DNA from: Lachnospiraceae bacterium UBA3814
GTDB taxonomy: Bacteria > Bacillota > Clostridia > Lachnospirales > Lachnospiraceae
Assembly (NCBI GenBank): GCA_002368575.1
Contig: DFEA01000015.1
Span: 12,332-31,146 of the forward strand
DNA: 18,815 nt
Direction of reading: 5' to 3'
This document shows, in pieces, positions 7,901-14,400 of this stretch. A program made the translations under genes and the position numbers. The notes beneath the pieces are model-generated. The model was not told where the DNA came from, searched no databases, and saw only the letters and a list, made by a program, of their open reading frames with translations. Positions within the stretch are counted from its first letter, which is position 1. Each line of letters opens with the position of its first letter.

Positions 7901-8360
7901 GGTAAGCATCCACCTGCTGCATAAAGGTCTTGCGGTTGATAAGTCCGGTAAGGCCGTCCCTGGCGCTCTCTTCGTCTATCTGCTTCTTTCTTTCATCATC
8001 TACATAGGTCAGAGTTCCGTATAATACCCTGTCGCCGTCCTTTTTCCTTTCGGTCCTGCCCTTAAGCTGATACCAGAAATATTCCCCGCTCATGTCTAAG
8101 AAGCGGAGATAATCCATCTTAACCTTATCATCCTCAGGGGGAATCGTAAAAAAAGAAATGGCCTTCTCGGCATCCTGCGGAAAGACCTTTCCGCGGATCT
8201 CTATATTGGAAGTAAACTGATTGACATTTAAGGCAATAGGAATATACCTTTCCACGTTTTTGGAAAAGCTGATGGAATCTGTCCTTAAATCATACTGGAA
8301 CACGATGGTATCGCTCATATCCATCGCATTCTGAAACAGCTCCTCACTTAGTTTATGCAT
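4956..8360 (-). CDS. PAS-GGDEF-PAS-PAS-GGDEF-EAL protein, probable c-di-GMP phosphodiesterase
   Basis: A large cytoplasmic signalling protein (1134 residues). Visible order: PAS-like sensor (~10-120); GGDEF domain 1 (~133-295) with its motif degraded to EQDRF (210-214); a PAS-like segment (~310-415) with Cys354, Cys365 and Cys368 (CxxCPL); two further PAS-like segments (~430-555 and ~590-700); GGDEF domain 2 (~712-870) degraded to QADVF (788-792); EAL domain (~880-1130). The EAL site is complete: E912-A-L, ITEN (1003-1006), DDFGSGYSS (1032-1040), KID (1053-1055), AEGVE (1088-1092) and QGFYYSKP (1109-1116). Hydrolysis of c-di-GMP is therefore likely, with the GGDEF domains probably regulatory. 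No membrane segment is seen. I start it at 8360, not 8498: GGGAGG (8365-8370) lies 4 nt upstream, and the upstream 46 residues do not resemble a domain. Confidence 0.92.
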   Translation of the reverse strand: MHKLSEELFQNAMDMSDTIVFQYDLRTDSISFSKNVERYIPIALNVNQFTSNIEIRGKVFPQDAEKAISFFTIPPEDDKVKMDYLRFLDMSGEYFWYQLKGRTERKKDGDRVLYGTLTYVDDERKKQIDEESARDGLTGLINRKTFMQQVDAYLAEVPENVLPSLLVIDIDDFQEWKELNGEIGAEGVLMEVSRILKRAFRGSDIIGRIEQDRFAVFMKGVRYTGILVERSIAVTQAVKEVWDDLSQETKLTVSIGIVYLKDGKLSAEELFERGLIALKDAKRAEKGSFSLYNELMQRVEKLPDPILSTKEMELVMNILDPMSAFAYAIDDKFKIIFQNDKLDERFGEQTGHLCYRAYKNYDEQCPDCPLLQMSGNLGSVDGEVYSPSLRSVTPVRSTKITLRNGKSIYVNSSIREDVEKQDAAIKESEQRIRNAMVYMLNLIWDVDLTRNTCIRMKEKNLKSIMDIRITNYKNLREYFMENVVHPEDRGDFFEATDPRYLRQIKKQGVNLLAREVRMLTVDDEYRWYNIYSVFIDQASGRTMIICLDVNEYKRHRLEEMETKVKHEIMRQKSEIMREMALTNERHENVNEMVGILVYEYSVAEKEHYLSPMLDEIFPINRKLLTDEWSLINSLRCHEDDKEKFDLFKEEIRQGKNQKLTIRLYNKYRVAIWYTVIAQALLGIDSKPVRYLWTFQNVDSEMKIKQEMEYRAEYDSLTGLFNSETFYQRVEELIYLWEDRKCAIVSIDIDRFRLINDRHGIEVGNRVIRRVGTIIRRCLPPGCIGKRYQADVFSVLLTYDSDRDFVVFMDELTTAVQKDEEMEVSVSLVFGIYKINDRSVPVRLMCDRARAVKKQIKGSMLSNYAVYDDEIRLKLREQQEIENEMQTALVNNEFVMYLQPQINIADETLYGAEALVRWEHPTKGVMVPGRFIPLFENNGFIMNLDRYMWERASAYIKRLNKRGYYFPVSVNVSRLNIGTVNIPSILDDLTKKYRIDKHLLEIEITENLFVEDAQGLFGEMEELRKRGYRVLMDDFGSGYSSLNMLRKAPIDVIKIDRFFLDEIMATDRGKIIVEASVRMAKQLGLKVIAEGVETKEQLDFLRNIHCDIAQGFYYSKPIPVEEFERLLKEKWKVGR

Positions 8361-8811
8361 ACTTCCTCCCGCATCCCTGCCTTTAATCATAGTGAACGTA
8401 TTTATGCTCATTAACACAAATAACTGCCAGTTACTGAAATGTATAACGAGTGAACGCAGCGATAAAGAGATCTGAAAACCGCGCTCAATTGTGTTCACGA
8501 GTATAATTCGCTTACTACATCTGCCATCCGTGACCGTAAATAAGGGAAATGATCTACCGTAAATGCACTAACGCATAACTTTCATAAATCCCCTTTCCAA
8601 AAACAAAGCCGTAATCAGACAATATGAAATGAAAATATCTTATGGCACCGTGGAATACCGGTGCTCATAAGATGGGTTATTAAAACCACCACATAGACTC
8701 GCGAAACCCTGAAAAGCGGGTTTTGCTCGTTATCTTATGGCACCGTGGAATACCGGTGCTCATAAGATACATTATAACCCCTAACTGATCAAAAGTCTAT
8801 AAGCATCGGGC
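8361..8811. other. Intergenic region upstream of the EAL protein gene
   Basis: No gene is supported. The right part is repeat locus 2 (8637-8775). The left part (8361-8636) should hold the leftward promoter and leader of the EAL gene. I find no convincing -35/-10 pair; the best -10 candidate is TATACT (minus strand, 8500-8505), without a good -35. A 9-bp direct repeat ACCGTAAAT occurs at 8533-8541 and 8556-8564, 23 bp apart. Confidence 0.5.
8637..8775 (+). repeat. 95-bp-period modular palindromic repeat, locus 2 (B-A-B)
   Basis: Two copies of the 37-bp module B hairpin (8637-8673 and 8732-8768), identical to each other and to the locus 1 copy, start exactly 95 bp apart. Module A lies between them with its hairpin GCGAAACCC (8701-8709) and GGGTTTTGC (8718-8726). 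The stretch from 8685 to 8774 matches 3121-3210 with one difference. GGGTTAT (8674-8680) and ATAACCC (8774-8780) form an inverted repeat bracketing the A-B unit. The last module ends 43 bp short of the yitT-like stop codon. Relative to transcription the element is reversed compared with locus 1. Confidence 0.85.
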
Positions 8812-9702
8812 TCAGTCCTCCGGTCTTTGGTAAAACCTGCCTATCACTCTTTCTGTCTTTAACACATTTACAAATGCGGCGGGATCAGTTTTTTTAACTT
8901 CCCTGACTATGCTTCCGGCCTCAGCATTGGAAACGACAGAATAGACCACGCTCTTCTCCCTGTGCTCATATGACCCCTCCCCCTCGAGTATGGTGGCCGC
9001 ATGGTTGCTGAGCCTTGATATCTCCATACACACCTCATCAGGCATCGTTGTCACTATGAAAAGCGTAGCCTGCTGATATTTCCTGTAAAGGGTACGGATG
9101 GCGGCGGTCGAAGCATACTGAAAAATAATCGAATAAAGAGCCTTGTCCCAGCCAAACAAAAGACCCGCCGTCAGTATGATGACCCCGTTTATGATAAGCG
9201 TCAGGTTGAAGGAATCAATCCCTCTCTTTTCTGAAAGATAGATAGATATGAAATCCGTTCCTCCGCTGGTGGCATCCATTAAGAGGCAGAGACTTATGGC
9301 GGCTCCGTTGATGAGCCCGCCGAAAACACTGATCAGCAGTATATCTCTCGTGACCGGAGAATACGGGATAAGATCAGCCAGGATACCCGTCAGGACTATC
9401 ACATAGCAGGAAAGCATGGTAAAGCGTTTTCCTATGTAACGAAAGCCGATATATACGGGGAAGGCATTGATTGCAACATTGATCAGCGTGTAGGGAAGAG
9501 CTATCCCCAGAAAGCTCTGAGCCACCTCCTGTATCAGGATCGTAAGACCGCTTGCTCCACCGGGTATCAGTCCTCCGGTGCGGACAAAGGTCTTGATGTT
9601 AAGAGCCATAATAAAGGAAGCTATCGTAGTCATGATGATCCTGACCGGCATGCTGGTCCGTCTGATCGTATATTCCCCATTATTCATAATGTCGTTACCC
9701 AT
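8812..9702 (-). CDS. YitT family integral membrane protein
   Basis: A member of the YitT family (YitT membrane domain plus C-terminal DUF2179), whose transport or other function is not established. Length 296 residues is normal. About five to six hydrophobic helices lie within residues 20-205. Family signatures visible are GGLIPGGASGLTILI (43-57) and TSGGTDFISIYLSEKRG (145-161). The soluble C-terminal domain (~211-292) contains the ATLFIVT strand and the GxGSYxxxEKSVVY-like stretch (241-254). The start overlaps the stop of the preceding 78-residue gene by 8 nt (ATGGGTAA arrangement), and there is no strong ribosome site of its own, which suggests translational coupling. Repeat locus 2 lies just downstream. 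Confidence 0.92.
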   Translation of the reverse strand: MGNDIMNNGEYTIRRTSMPVRIIMTTIASFIMALNIKTFVRTGGLIPGGASGLTILIQEVAQSFLGIALPYTLINVAINAFPVYIGFRYIGKRFTMLSCYVIVLTGILADLIPYSPVTRDILLISVFGGLINGAAISLCLLMDATSGGTDFISIYLSEKRGIDSFNLTLIINGVIILTAGLLFGWDKALYSIIFQYASTAAIRTLYRKYQQATLFIVTTMPDEVCMEISRLSNHAATILEGEGSYEHREKSVVYSVVSNAEAGSIVREVKKTDPAAFVNVLKTERVIGRFYQRPED

Positions 9703-9931
9703 GAGTATCCGAAAACTCTATGACGGCATTCTCCGAAGCCGGAGCCACCGGCTTATAGTCCGGAAAAAGCAGCATGATCGCCAGAATGAAGCCGCCCGTG
9801 AAAATAAGCGCAAGCAGAATAAGAGTGACTGTCACCACCTTCCTTCTGAAACGCGAGTGTACGACCGAGGGATCCTCCTGTCTTTCTCTGTAATGGCCTC
9901 CGCCATATGCCCTTCTGTCCCAATCTGCCAA
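9695..9931 (-). CDS. Small single-pass membrane protein, unknown function
   Basis: A 78-residue protein that I do not recognise. The N-terminus is polar and Tyr/Arg/Gly-rich (residues 1-30), followed by a single strongly hydrophobic helix (about 33-56) and a short C-terminal segment ending in an acidic tail. The Arg-rich stretch just before the helix (SRFRRK) suggests the N-terminus is cytoplasmic. The start codon is TTG: AGGAG sits 8 nt upstream and no ATG fits. It overlaps the YitT family gene by 8 nt, so the two are very probably translated together and may work together. A longer frame in another register (9832-10017) lacks a ribosome site and is ignored. Confidence 0.72.
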   Translation of the reverse strand: MADWDRRAYGGGHYRERQEDPSVVHSRFRRKVVTVTLILLALIFTGGFILAIMLLFPDYKPVAPASENAVIEFSDTHG

Positions 9932-10029
9932 ATTAGCCGCTCCTTTTCCTGTAATGCCCGCAAACCGGTTTCAAATATCCGGGAGTCTAAAGCACCTTTT
10001 GCCCCTGACATCATCATATGTCGTAACCG

Positions 10030-10048
10030 AAGGCTGCTTCACAGCCTT
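10030..10048 (-). terminator. Stem-loop downstream of the GGDEF gene
   Basis: AAGGCTG (10030-10036) and CAGCCTT (10042-10048) form a 7-bp stem with a 5-nt loop, 32 nt after the GGDEF gene stop. On the minus strand the stem is followed by CGGTT and not by a run of U, so any termination is weak. It could separate the GGDEF gene from the small-protein/YitT pair or simply protect the mRNA end. Confidence 0.35.
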
Positions 10049-10079
10049 TTGTCGGGCGACCCGCCATACGCAGGCCCGC

Positions 10080-11579
10080 TTATCTGATGTCTCCCCCGTA
10101 TTTGCTCTTAAACCGGGACTTGTCCTCATACATTGCCTTATCCGCCCTCTTAAAAACAAATTCCGCGGAAAAGTCGTCTGATGCGTTTTCTGCCATCCCA
10201 ACCGCGGCGGAATACCTCTGATTAAGGGGCTTGTCCTCCTGCTCGTAGGAGGCTTCAAAGCTTTTCCTGAGCTCACCCAGGATCTTCTTGCGATTTGAAT
10301 AGTCGCAGCTTTCAAGTACCGCCACAAATTCATCCCCGCCGATCCTGTATACGGGAGAATGCTTAAAGGCCTCACAGATCATGTGACAGCATCCTCTGAT
10401 ATACTGATCTCCGGCCTTATGCCCGAACTCATCGTTCACACTCTTTAAGTGGTTCATGTCTACCATGACCATTGCAAAGTTAAGCCTCCCTTCCCTCAGG
10501 CCCTCATTCAGTTCCTCCAGCTTCAGGAGATATGCCGCCTTATTGCCCACTCTGGTGAGAGGATCCTTGTAGGTCTCCTTGCTCAGCTGCCCTATTCTCT
10601 CATCACGATCCTTAAGGTCGTTTTCCACCTTCTGCTTATCCTCTCTGAGCGTGAGCATATCGTTCAGGTAGTCCAGGATGTTGATCTGCATGCTCCTTAT
10701 TCCATTATATATCTCACCTATCTCGTCATTTCTTTTTATATCCAGATCGATAACACCCGCTTCTTCATAGCTTAGGTGCTCTGCGGGGGTGAACTTTTTC
10801 ATTTCCGATGTCATCCTGTTTAAGGGTATGACTACCGACCTGTTGATGAACAGAACGGCCGCAATAAGGACAACGGAGGTAAACACAATGGAACCCATGA
10901 CAAGGACTATGAGCAGCCTTCTCCTTTCCGCCATGACATCATCCATTCCCACATCACAGCCCACGATGCATACGCACTCGCCATCTGAGGAATACACGGG
11001 CTTGAAGTCGGAGCACAGCCACCCCCAGTCGCCATTTGAGATAGTAGGCTCGGGAAGCTGTGAGATATCCATTCCCAGATACTCAGCCTCTCTTTCCTCA
11101 TAATACCCGGTCTCATAGATGGGATTTTCCTTGTCGTCCACCAGATACATGTCATATTTGGCATCCGCATCACCGTGCGCAACGACATAGATATATTTAA
11201 CCTCCTCCATATTCTCCAGGTACTCCGTGATCCTGTCACGGATATCGCTGTAGGAATCCCACAGGCCCTTTTCCCTGAGATAATCCTCTATTATCTGTTC
11301 ATTGTCCTCTTCCACCGCTCTTTCCCGAAGCTTTTGATACTCCTCAGAGGCCGCAGCCTCCTTAAGCTCCTTAAGAAAGTCCCCATCTACCATGGATGCG
11401 AAATTACGGGCATTATCGGCGGTCGTCTGCTTATAATACCGGTCTATCTGATTGGCCCCGGTGCGAAAGGCTATCGCGGAGGAGCCTGCGGCAACAGCAA
11501 GTACGGTCAATGTCACGAATATATACATTTTCATTGCTATGCCTGATCTTCTCACTGAAGCGCCTGCCCGTTTTTCCAT
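10080..11579 (-). CDS. Membrane-anchored diguanylate cyclase (sensor-HAMP-GGDEF)
   Basis: Probably makes cyclic di-GMP from two GTP in response to an external signal. Residues 17-36 form a first membrane helix and 222-246 a second, enclosing a ~185-residue extracytoplasmic sensor region of dCache-like size. A HAMP-like linker (~247-300) and a coiled coil (~305-335) lead to the GGDEF domain (~336-499). The catalytic motif is intact: RIGGDEF (412-418), with DPLTRVGNK (339-347) and MVDMNHLKSVNDEFGHKAGD (372-391). The inhibitory I-site RxxD is absent (FKHS at 405-408), so product feedback through that site is unlikely. AAGGA lies 5 nt before the ATG. Promoter at 11644-11672. Confidence 0.93.
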   Translation of the reverse strand: MEKRAGASVRRSGIAMKMYIFVTLTVLAVAAGSSAIAFRTGANQIDRYYKQTTADNARNFASMVDGDFLKELKEAAASEEYQKLRERAVEEDNEQIIEDYLREKGLWDSYSDIRDRITEYLENMEEVKYIYVVAHGDADAKYDMYLVDDKENPIYETGYYEEREAEYLGMDISQLPEPTISNGDWGWLCSDFKPVYSSDGECVCIVGCDVGMDDVMAERRRLLIVLVMGSIVFTSVVLIAAVLFINRSVVIPLNRMTSEMKKFTPAEHLSYEEAGVIDLDIKRNDEIGEIYNGIRSMQINILDYLNDMLTLREDKQKVENDLKDRDERIGQLSKETYKDPLTRVGNKAAYLLKLEELNEGLREGRLNFAMVMVDMNHLKSVNDEFGHKAGDQYIRGCCHMICEAFKHSPVYRIGGDEFVAVLESCDYSNRKKILGELRKSFEASYEQEDKPLNQRYSAAVGMAENASDDFSAEFVFKRADKAMYEDKSRFKSKYGGDIR

Positions 11580-11643
11580 AATGATCCTTAACGCCCTCCT
11601 GTACCTACTGTACTACCCGTCATTTCCTTCCGGTGTTTTTACC

Positions 11644-11672
11644 ATAATAACAAAATTGCCTGCCGTAATCAA
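11644..11672 (-). promoter_or_regulatory. Sigma-A type promoter of the diguanylate cyclase gene
   Basis: Read on the minus strand: TTGATT (11667-11672), 17-nt spacer, TATTAT (11644-11649). Transcription should begin near 11637, giving a leader of about 57 nt. It diverges from the rarA promoter, with the palindrome at 11712-11742 between them. Confidence 0.65.
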
Positions 11673-11711
11673 GTATCGCAGCGGCACGGCCGCACCTTAA
11701 TGCGTAAGCCG

Positions 11712-11742
11712 GTAATGGTTCACCCTTCGGGCGAACCGTTAC
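11712..11742 (+). repeat. GTAAYRGTTC palindrome, copy 1, upstream of rarA
   Basis: GTAATGGTTC (11712-11721) pairs with GAACCGTTAC (11733-11742), with one T/G wobble-type mismatch; the loop contains an extra CCC-TTC-GGG stem. It ends 6 bp before the rarA -35 hexamer and about 40 bp upstream of the divergent cyclase promoter, so it could be a shared operator or a dispersed palindromic repeat. GTAATGGTTCACC matches GTAACAGTTCACC of the lepA copy at 11 of 13 positions. Confidence 0.55.
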
Positions 11743-11748
11743 GCTTGC

Positions 11749-11777
11749 TTGACATAAGAGGTGAATGGTGCTATTGA
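11749..11777 (+). promoter_or_regulatory. rarA: Candidate promoter of rarA
   Basis: A perfect -35 hexamer TTGACA (11749-11754), 17-nt spacer, then TATTGA (11772-11777), a poor -10. The -35 and spacing make it the best candidate; the leader would be about 40 nt. Confidence 0.5.
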
Positions 11778-11822
11778 ATAAGGGTGACTTACAGTAAACG
11801 ACAGGATTGATAAGGAGACTGA

Positions 11823-13148
11823 ATGCAGCAGCTTTCGCTTTTTGATAAGGAACCCGAGGAACCACTGGCATCAAAGCTTCGTCCAAAGAGCCTTGATGAT
11901 TATGTAGGGCAGAGTCATCTGCTCGGAGAAGGCAAGGTCCTTCGCCGTCTGATAGAACGGGATCAGATCACCTCCATGATCTTCTGGGGACCTCCCGGTG
12001 TGGGAAAGACGACCCTTGCAAATATCATCGCCAATCACACAAATGCCGCCTTTCTAAACTATTCGGCTGTGGTAAGCGGCATAAAGGAGATAAAGACGGT
12101 CATGGAACGGGCCGAGGAAAACCGTCAGTTCGGCTCCAGGACCATAGTTTTCGTAGACGAGATACACCGTTTCAACAAGGCCCAGCAGGATGCTTTTCTG
12201 CCCTTTGTCGAAAGGGGCACCATAATACTGATAGGCGCCACAACAGAGAATCCCTCCTTTGAGATCAACGGCGCTCTGCTGTCAAGATGCCGCGTCTTCG
12301 TGCTTAAGGAGCTTGACAGCGCTGACATCGTCAAGGTCCTGACAAAGGCTCTTAAGGATCCAAAGGGCTTCGGAAACCAGGATATCGAAATATCCGATGA
12401 TATAACACAGGCCATCGCGGTCTTTGCAAACGGCGATGCCAGAGCCGCACTTTCTACCCTTGAGATGGTGATACTCAACTCTGAGATCGATGAAAACGGT
12501 AAGATCACCGTTACGAAGGATTCCTTTGAACAGTGTACGGGAAGAAAGGCTCTGCTCTATGATAAAAAGGGTGAAGAGCATTATAACCTTATATCCGCCC
12601 TTCATAAATCGATGCGCAACTCCGATCCGGACGCTGCCCTTTACTGGCTTGCAAGGATGCTTGAGGCCGGCGAGGATCCCCTGTATATAGCAAGGCGGAT
12701 AGTCCGCTTCGCCGCCGAGGACGTGGGGCTTTCGGACCCTGATGCTCTGACCCTTGCCGTTTCGGCCTTTCAGGCCTGCCACTTTATCGGGATGCCGGAA
12801 TGCAGCGTCCATCTCTCTGAGGCCGCGGTCTATATGTCCTTAGCTCCCAAATCAAACGCAATGGAAACAGGCTATATGACCGCCAGGGAGGACGCCCTTA
12901 AAAGCCTTGCGGAGCCTGTTCCCCTCATCATAAGAAACGCCCCCACAAAGCTCATGAAGGAGCTCGATTACGGAAAGGGCTATATGTATGCTCACGATTA
13001 TGAGGAGAAGCTCACCGCAATGCAATGCCTTCCCGACACCCTTAAGGATCGGGAATACTACGTTCCCACTTCTGAAGGCCGCGAAGCGGAATTTAAAAAA
13101 AGGCTTGGAGAGATCAGGAAATGGAAGCGGGAGCATTACGGCTCTTAA
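11823..13148 (+). CDS. rarA: Replication-associated recombination protein RarA (MgsA), AAA+ ATPase
   Basis: A clamp-loader-like AAA+ ATPase that acts at stalled replication forks and single-strand gaps. Residues 16-34 (SKLRPKSLDDYVGQSHLLG) are the family entry motif. Walker A is GPPGVGKT (56-63), Walker B FVDEIHRFNKAQQD (110-123), sensor 1 GATTENPSF and the Arg-finger region LLSRCRVF follow. The second half is the tetramerisation and winged-helix region (RRIVRFAAEDVGLSDP, SEAAVYMSLAPKSN, YAHDYEE). At 441 residues it is full length. The N-terminus reads QQLSLFD, a consensus beta-clamp binding pentapeptide (QLSLF, residues 3-7). Ribosome site AAGGAG lies 5 nt upstream. It stands alone, convergent with hemW; no clear terminator is visible in the 78-nt gap between them. 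Confidence 0.97.
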   Translation: MQQLSLFDKEPEEPLASKLRPKSLDDYVGQSHLLGEGKVLRRLIERDQITSMIFWGPPGVGKTTLANIIANHTNAAFLNYSAVVSGIKEIKTVMERAEENRQFGSRTIVFVDEIHRFNKAQQDAFLPFVERGTIILIGATTENPSFEINGALLSRCRVFVLKELDSADIVKVLTKALKDPKGFGNQDIEISDDITQAIAVFANGDARAALSTLEMVILNSEIDENGKITVTKDSFEQCTGRKALLYDKKGEEHYNLISALHKSMRNSDPDAALYWLARMLEAGEDPLYIARRIVRFAAEDVGLSDPDALTLAVSAFQACHFIGMPECSVHLSEAAVYMSLAPKSNAMETGYMTAREDALKSLAEPVPLIIRNAPTKLMKELDYGKGYMYAHDYEEKLTAMQCLPDTLKDREYYVPTSEGREAEFKKRLGEIRKWKREHYGS

Positions 13149-13226
13149 CAGGGAAGCATCATCCCGATACAGGCATATGAAAACAGCAGTTAATTAAGTT
13201 CACGGGCACAGGTTAATGACATGGCT

Positions 13227-14375
13227 TTACAGCAGGAATCTTGAAAAAACATAGTTTCCGTAGTCTGTACCCTTATCCGTCAGAAACACACGATCCTTAA
13301 GGATGCTTATGAGCCCCTGCGCCCTGAGCCTCTCAAGCTCTTCCCCGTATATTTCCCGAAGGCTTACCCCAAAGTCGGCATAAAAGGAGGACATACTCAC
13401 TCCCTCCCTCATCCGAAGTCCCAGGAACATGGTCTCCTCCATCCTGTCCTTCCCGGAAAGGGACAGCGCTTCTGCTATGGAGGAGCGCTCCCCGGAGGCC
13501 CTGAGATAGGTCCTCATATCATCGGTATTCTTATATCTTGTCTCGTTTATAAGGCCGGAGGCGCCAAGCCCGAGGCCGAGATAAGGTATGCGCTTCCAAT
13601 ACGAGGTGTTGTGACGGCTTTCAAAGCCCGGCTTTGCAAAATTGGATATCTCATAGTGTCCGTAGCCAAGGCCCGTAAGCGTATCCCTGACCTGCCAGTA
13701 AAGACTCCTCTCCTCTTCCTCAGAGGGAAGGAGCTTTTCCCCCTCCCCTGTATACATATCATAAAAGGGCGTTCCCTCTTCTATAATAAGGCTGTAGGCG
13801 GAAATATGATCGGGAGAAAGCTCCTTAAGCAAACATAATGTAGTATTCAGCTTTTCCCCTGTCTGCCCGGGAAGAGCCGTCATTATATCAACATTGATGT
13901 TTGAAAACCCGGCCTCTCTGGCCGATTCAAAGCAGGCCTTGAAAGCCTCGCGGTCGTGTATCCTGCCAAGAAGCCTGAGCTCATCCTCATTTGCGGACTG
14001 AAGCCCTATACTCAGGCGGTTAATGCCAAGCTCCGAAAGGCCCTTAAGCTTCGTAAGCTCCCCGACTGCCGGATTTATCTCGATCGTTATCTCCGTGGCT
14101 TCGGAGAAGGGACCGTATATTTCATCTAGTTTACATAATATTTTATTTATGTAAACAGTATCGAGGCAGCCCGGAGTCCCGCCTCCTATGTAGATACTGC
14201 CGATCTGCGCGTCCCCTGCCTCGATCCCGAATTTTGCGGCAGCTCCATCGATCTCCCGTAAAAGTGCCTCGACATAGGCGCTCTTTTCCTCCTCGCCGGC
14301 TGGAAAGGACAGGAAATCACAGTACAGGCATTTTCTCACACAGAAGGGAATATGCACATATATCCCCAGGGGCAT
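13227..14375 (-). CDS. hemW: HemW, radical SAM heme chaperone (coproporphyrinogen oxidase-like)
   Basis: A radical SAM protein of the HemN/HemW group. HemW members bind heme and are thought to insert it into target proteins; they are not true coproporphyrinogen dehydrogenases. The N-terminal motif IYVHIPFCVRKCLYCDF gives the [4Fe-4S] site at Cys12, Cys16 and Cys19, as expected for HemW, without the extra Cys of HemN (CxxxCxxCxC). GGGTP, RLSIGLQS and SAYSLIIEEGTPF follow, and the C-terminal HemN_C domain is present. I use the ATG at 14375 (382 residues), preceded by GAAGGGGG at a 10-nt gap; the longest frame begins with TTG at 14414 inside lepA and has no support. It lies 25 nt after lepA, a pairing conserved in many Firmicutes, so it is almost certainly co-transcribed. 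Confidence 0.94.
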   Translation of the reverse strand: MPLGIYVHIPFCVRKCLYCDFLSFPAGEEEKSAYVEALLREIDGAAAKFGIEAGDAQIGSIYIGGGTPGCLDTVYINKILCKLDEIYGPFSEATEITIEINPAVGELTKLKGLSELGINRLSIGLQSANEDELRLLGRIHDREAFKACFESAREAGFSNINVDIMTALPGQTGEKLNTTLCLLKELSPDHISAYSLIIEEGTPFYDMYTGEGEKLLPSEEEERSLYWQVRDTLTGLGYGHYEISNFAKPGFESRHNTSYWKRIPYLGLGLGASGLINETRYKNTDDMRTYLRASGERSSIAEALSLSGKDRMEETMFLGLRMREGVSMSSFYADFGVSLREIYGEELERLRAQGLISILKDRVFLTDKGTDYGNYVFSRFLL

Positions 14376-14400
14376 TTTTTTATGGCCCCCTTCAGGCCTT

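Noticed and set aside
8500..8505. TATACT as the EAL gene -10
   Set aside because: No acceptable -35 lies 16-18 bp upstream, so I did not list it as a promoter.
8637..8768. A possible CRISPR array: a 37-bp palindromic repeat occurs twice with a 58-bp spacing
   Set aside because: The intervening segment is not a unique spacer; it is conserved at the other locus (3112-3167). There are only two copies and no cas genes.
9832..10017. A 61-codon minus-strand frame in the gap before the small membrane protein
   Set aside because: No ribosome site before ATGATGATG, and it overlaps the better supported TTG-started gene in another register.
11620..11886. An 88-codon minus-strand frame across the rarA promoter and start
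   Set aside because: It overlaps the rarA start and the divergent promoters, with no ribosome site or family resemblance.
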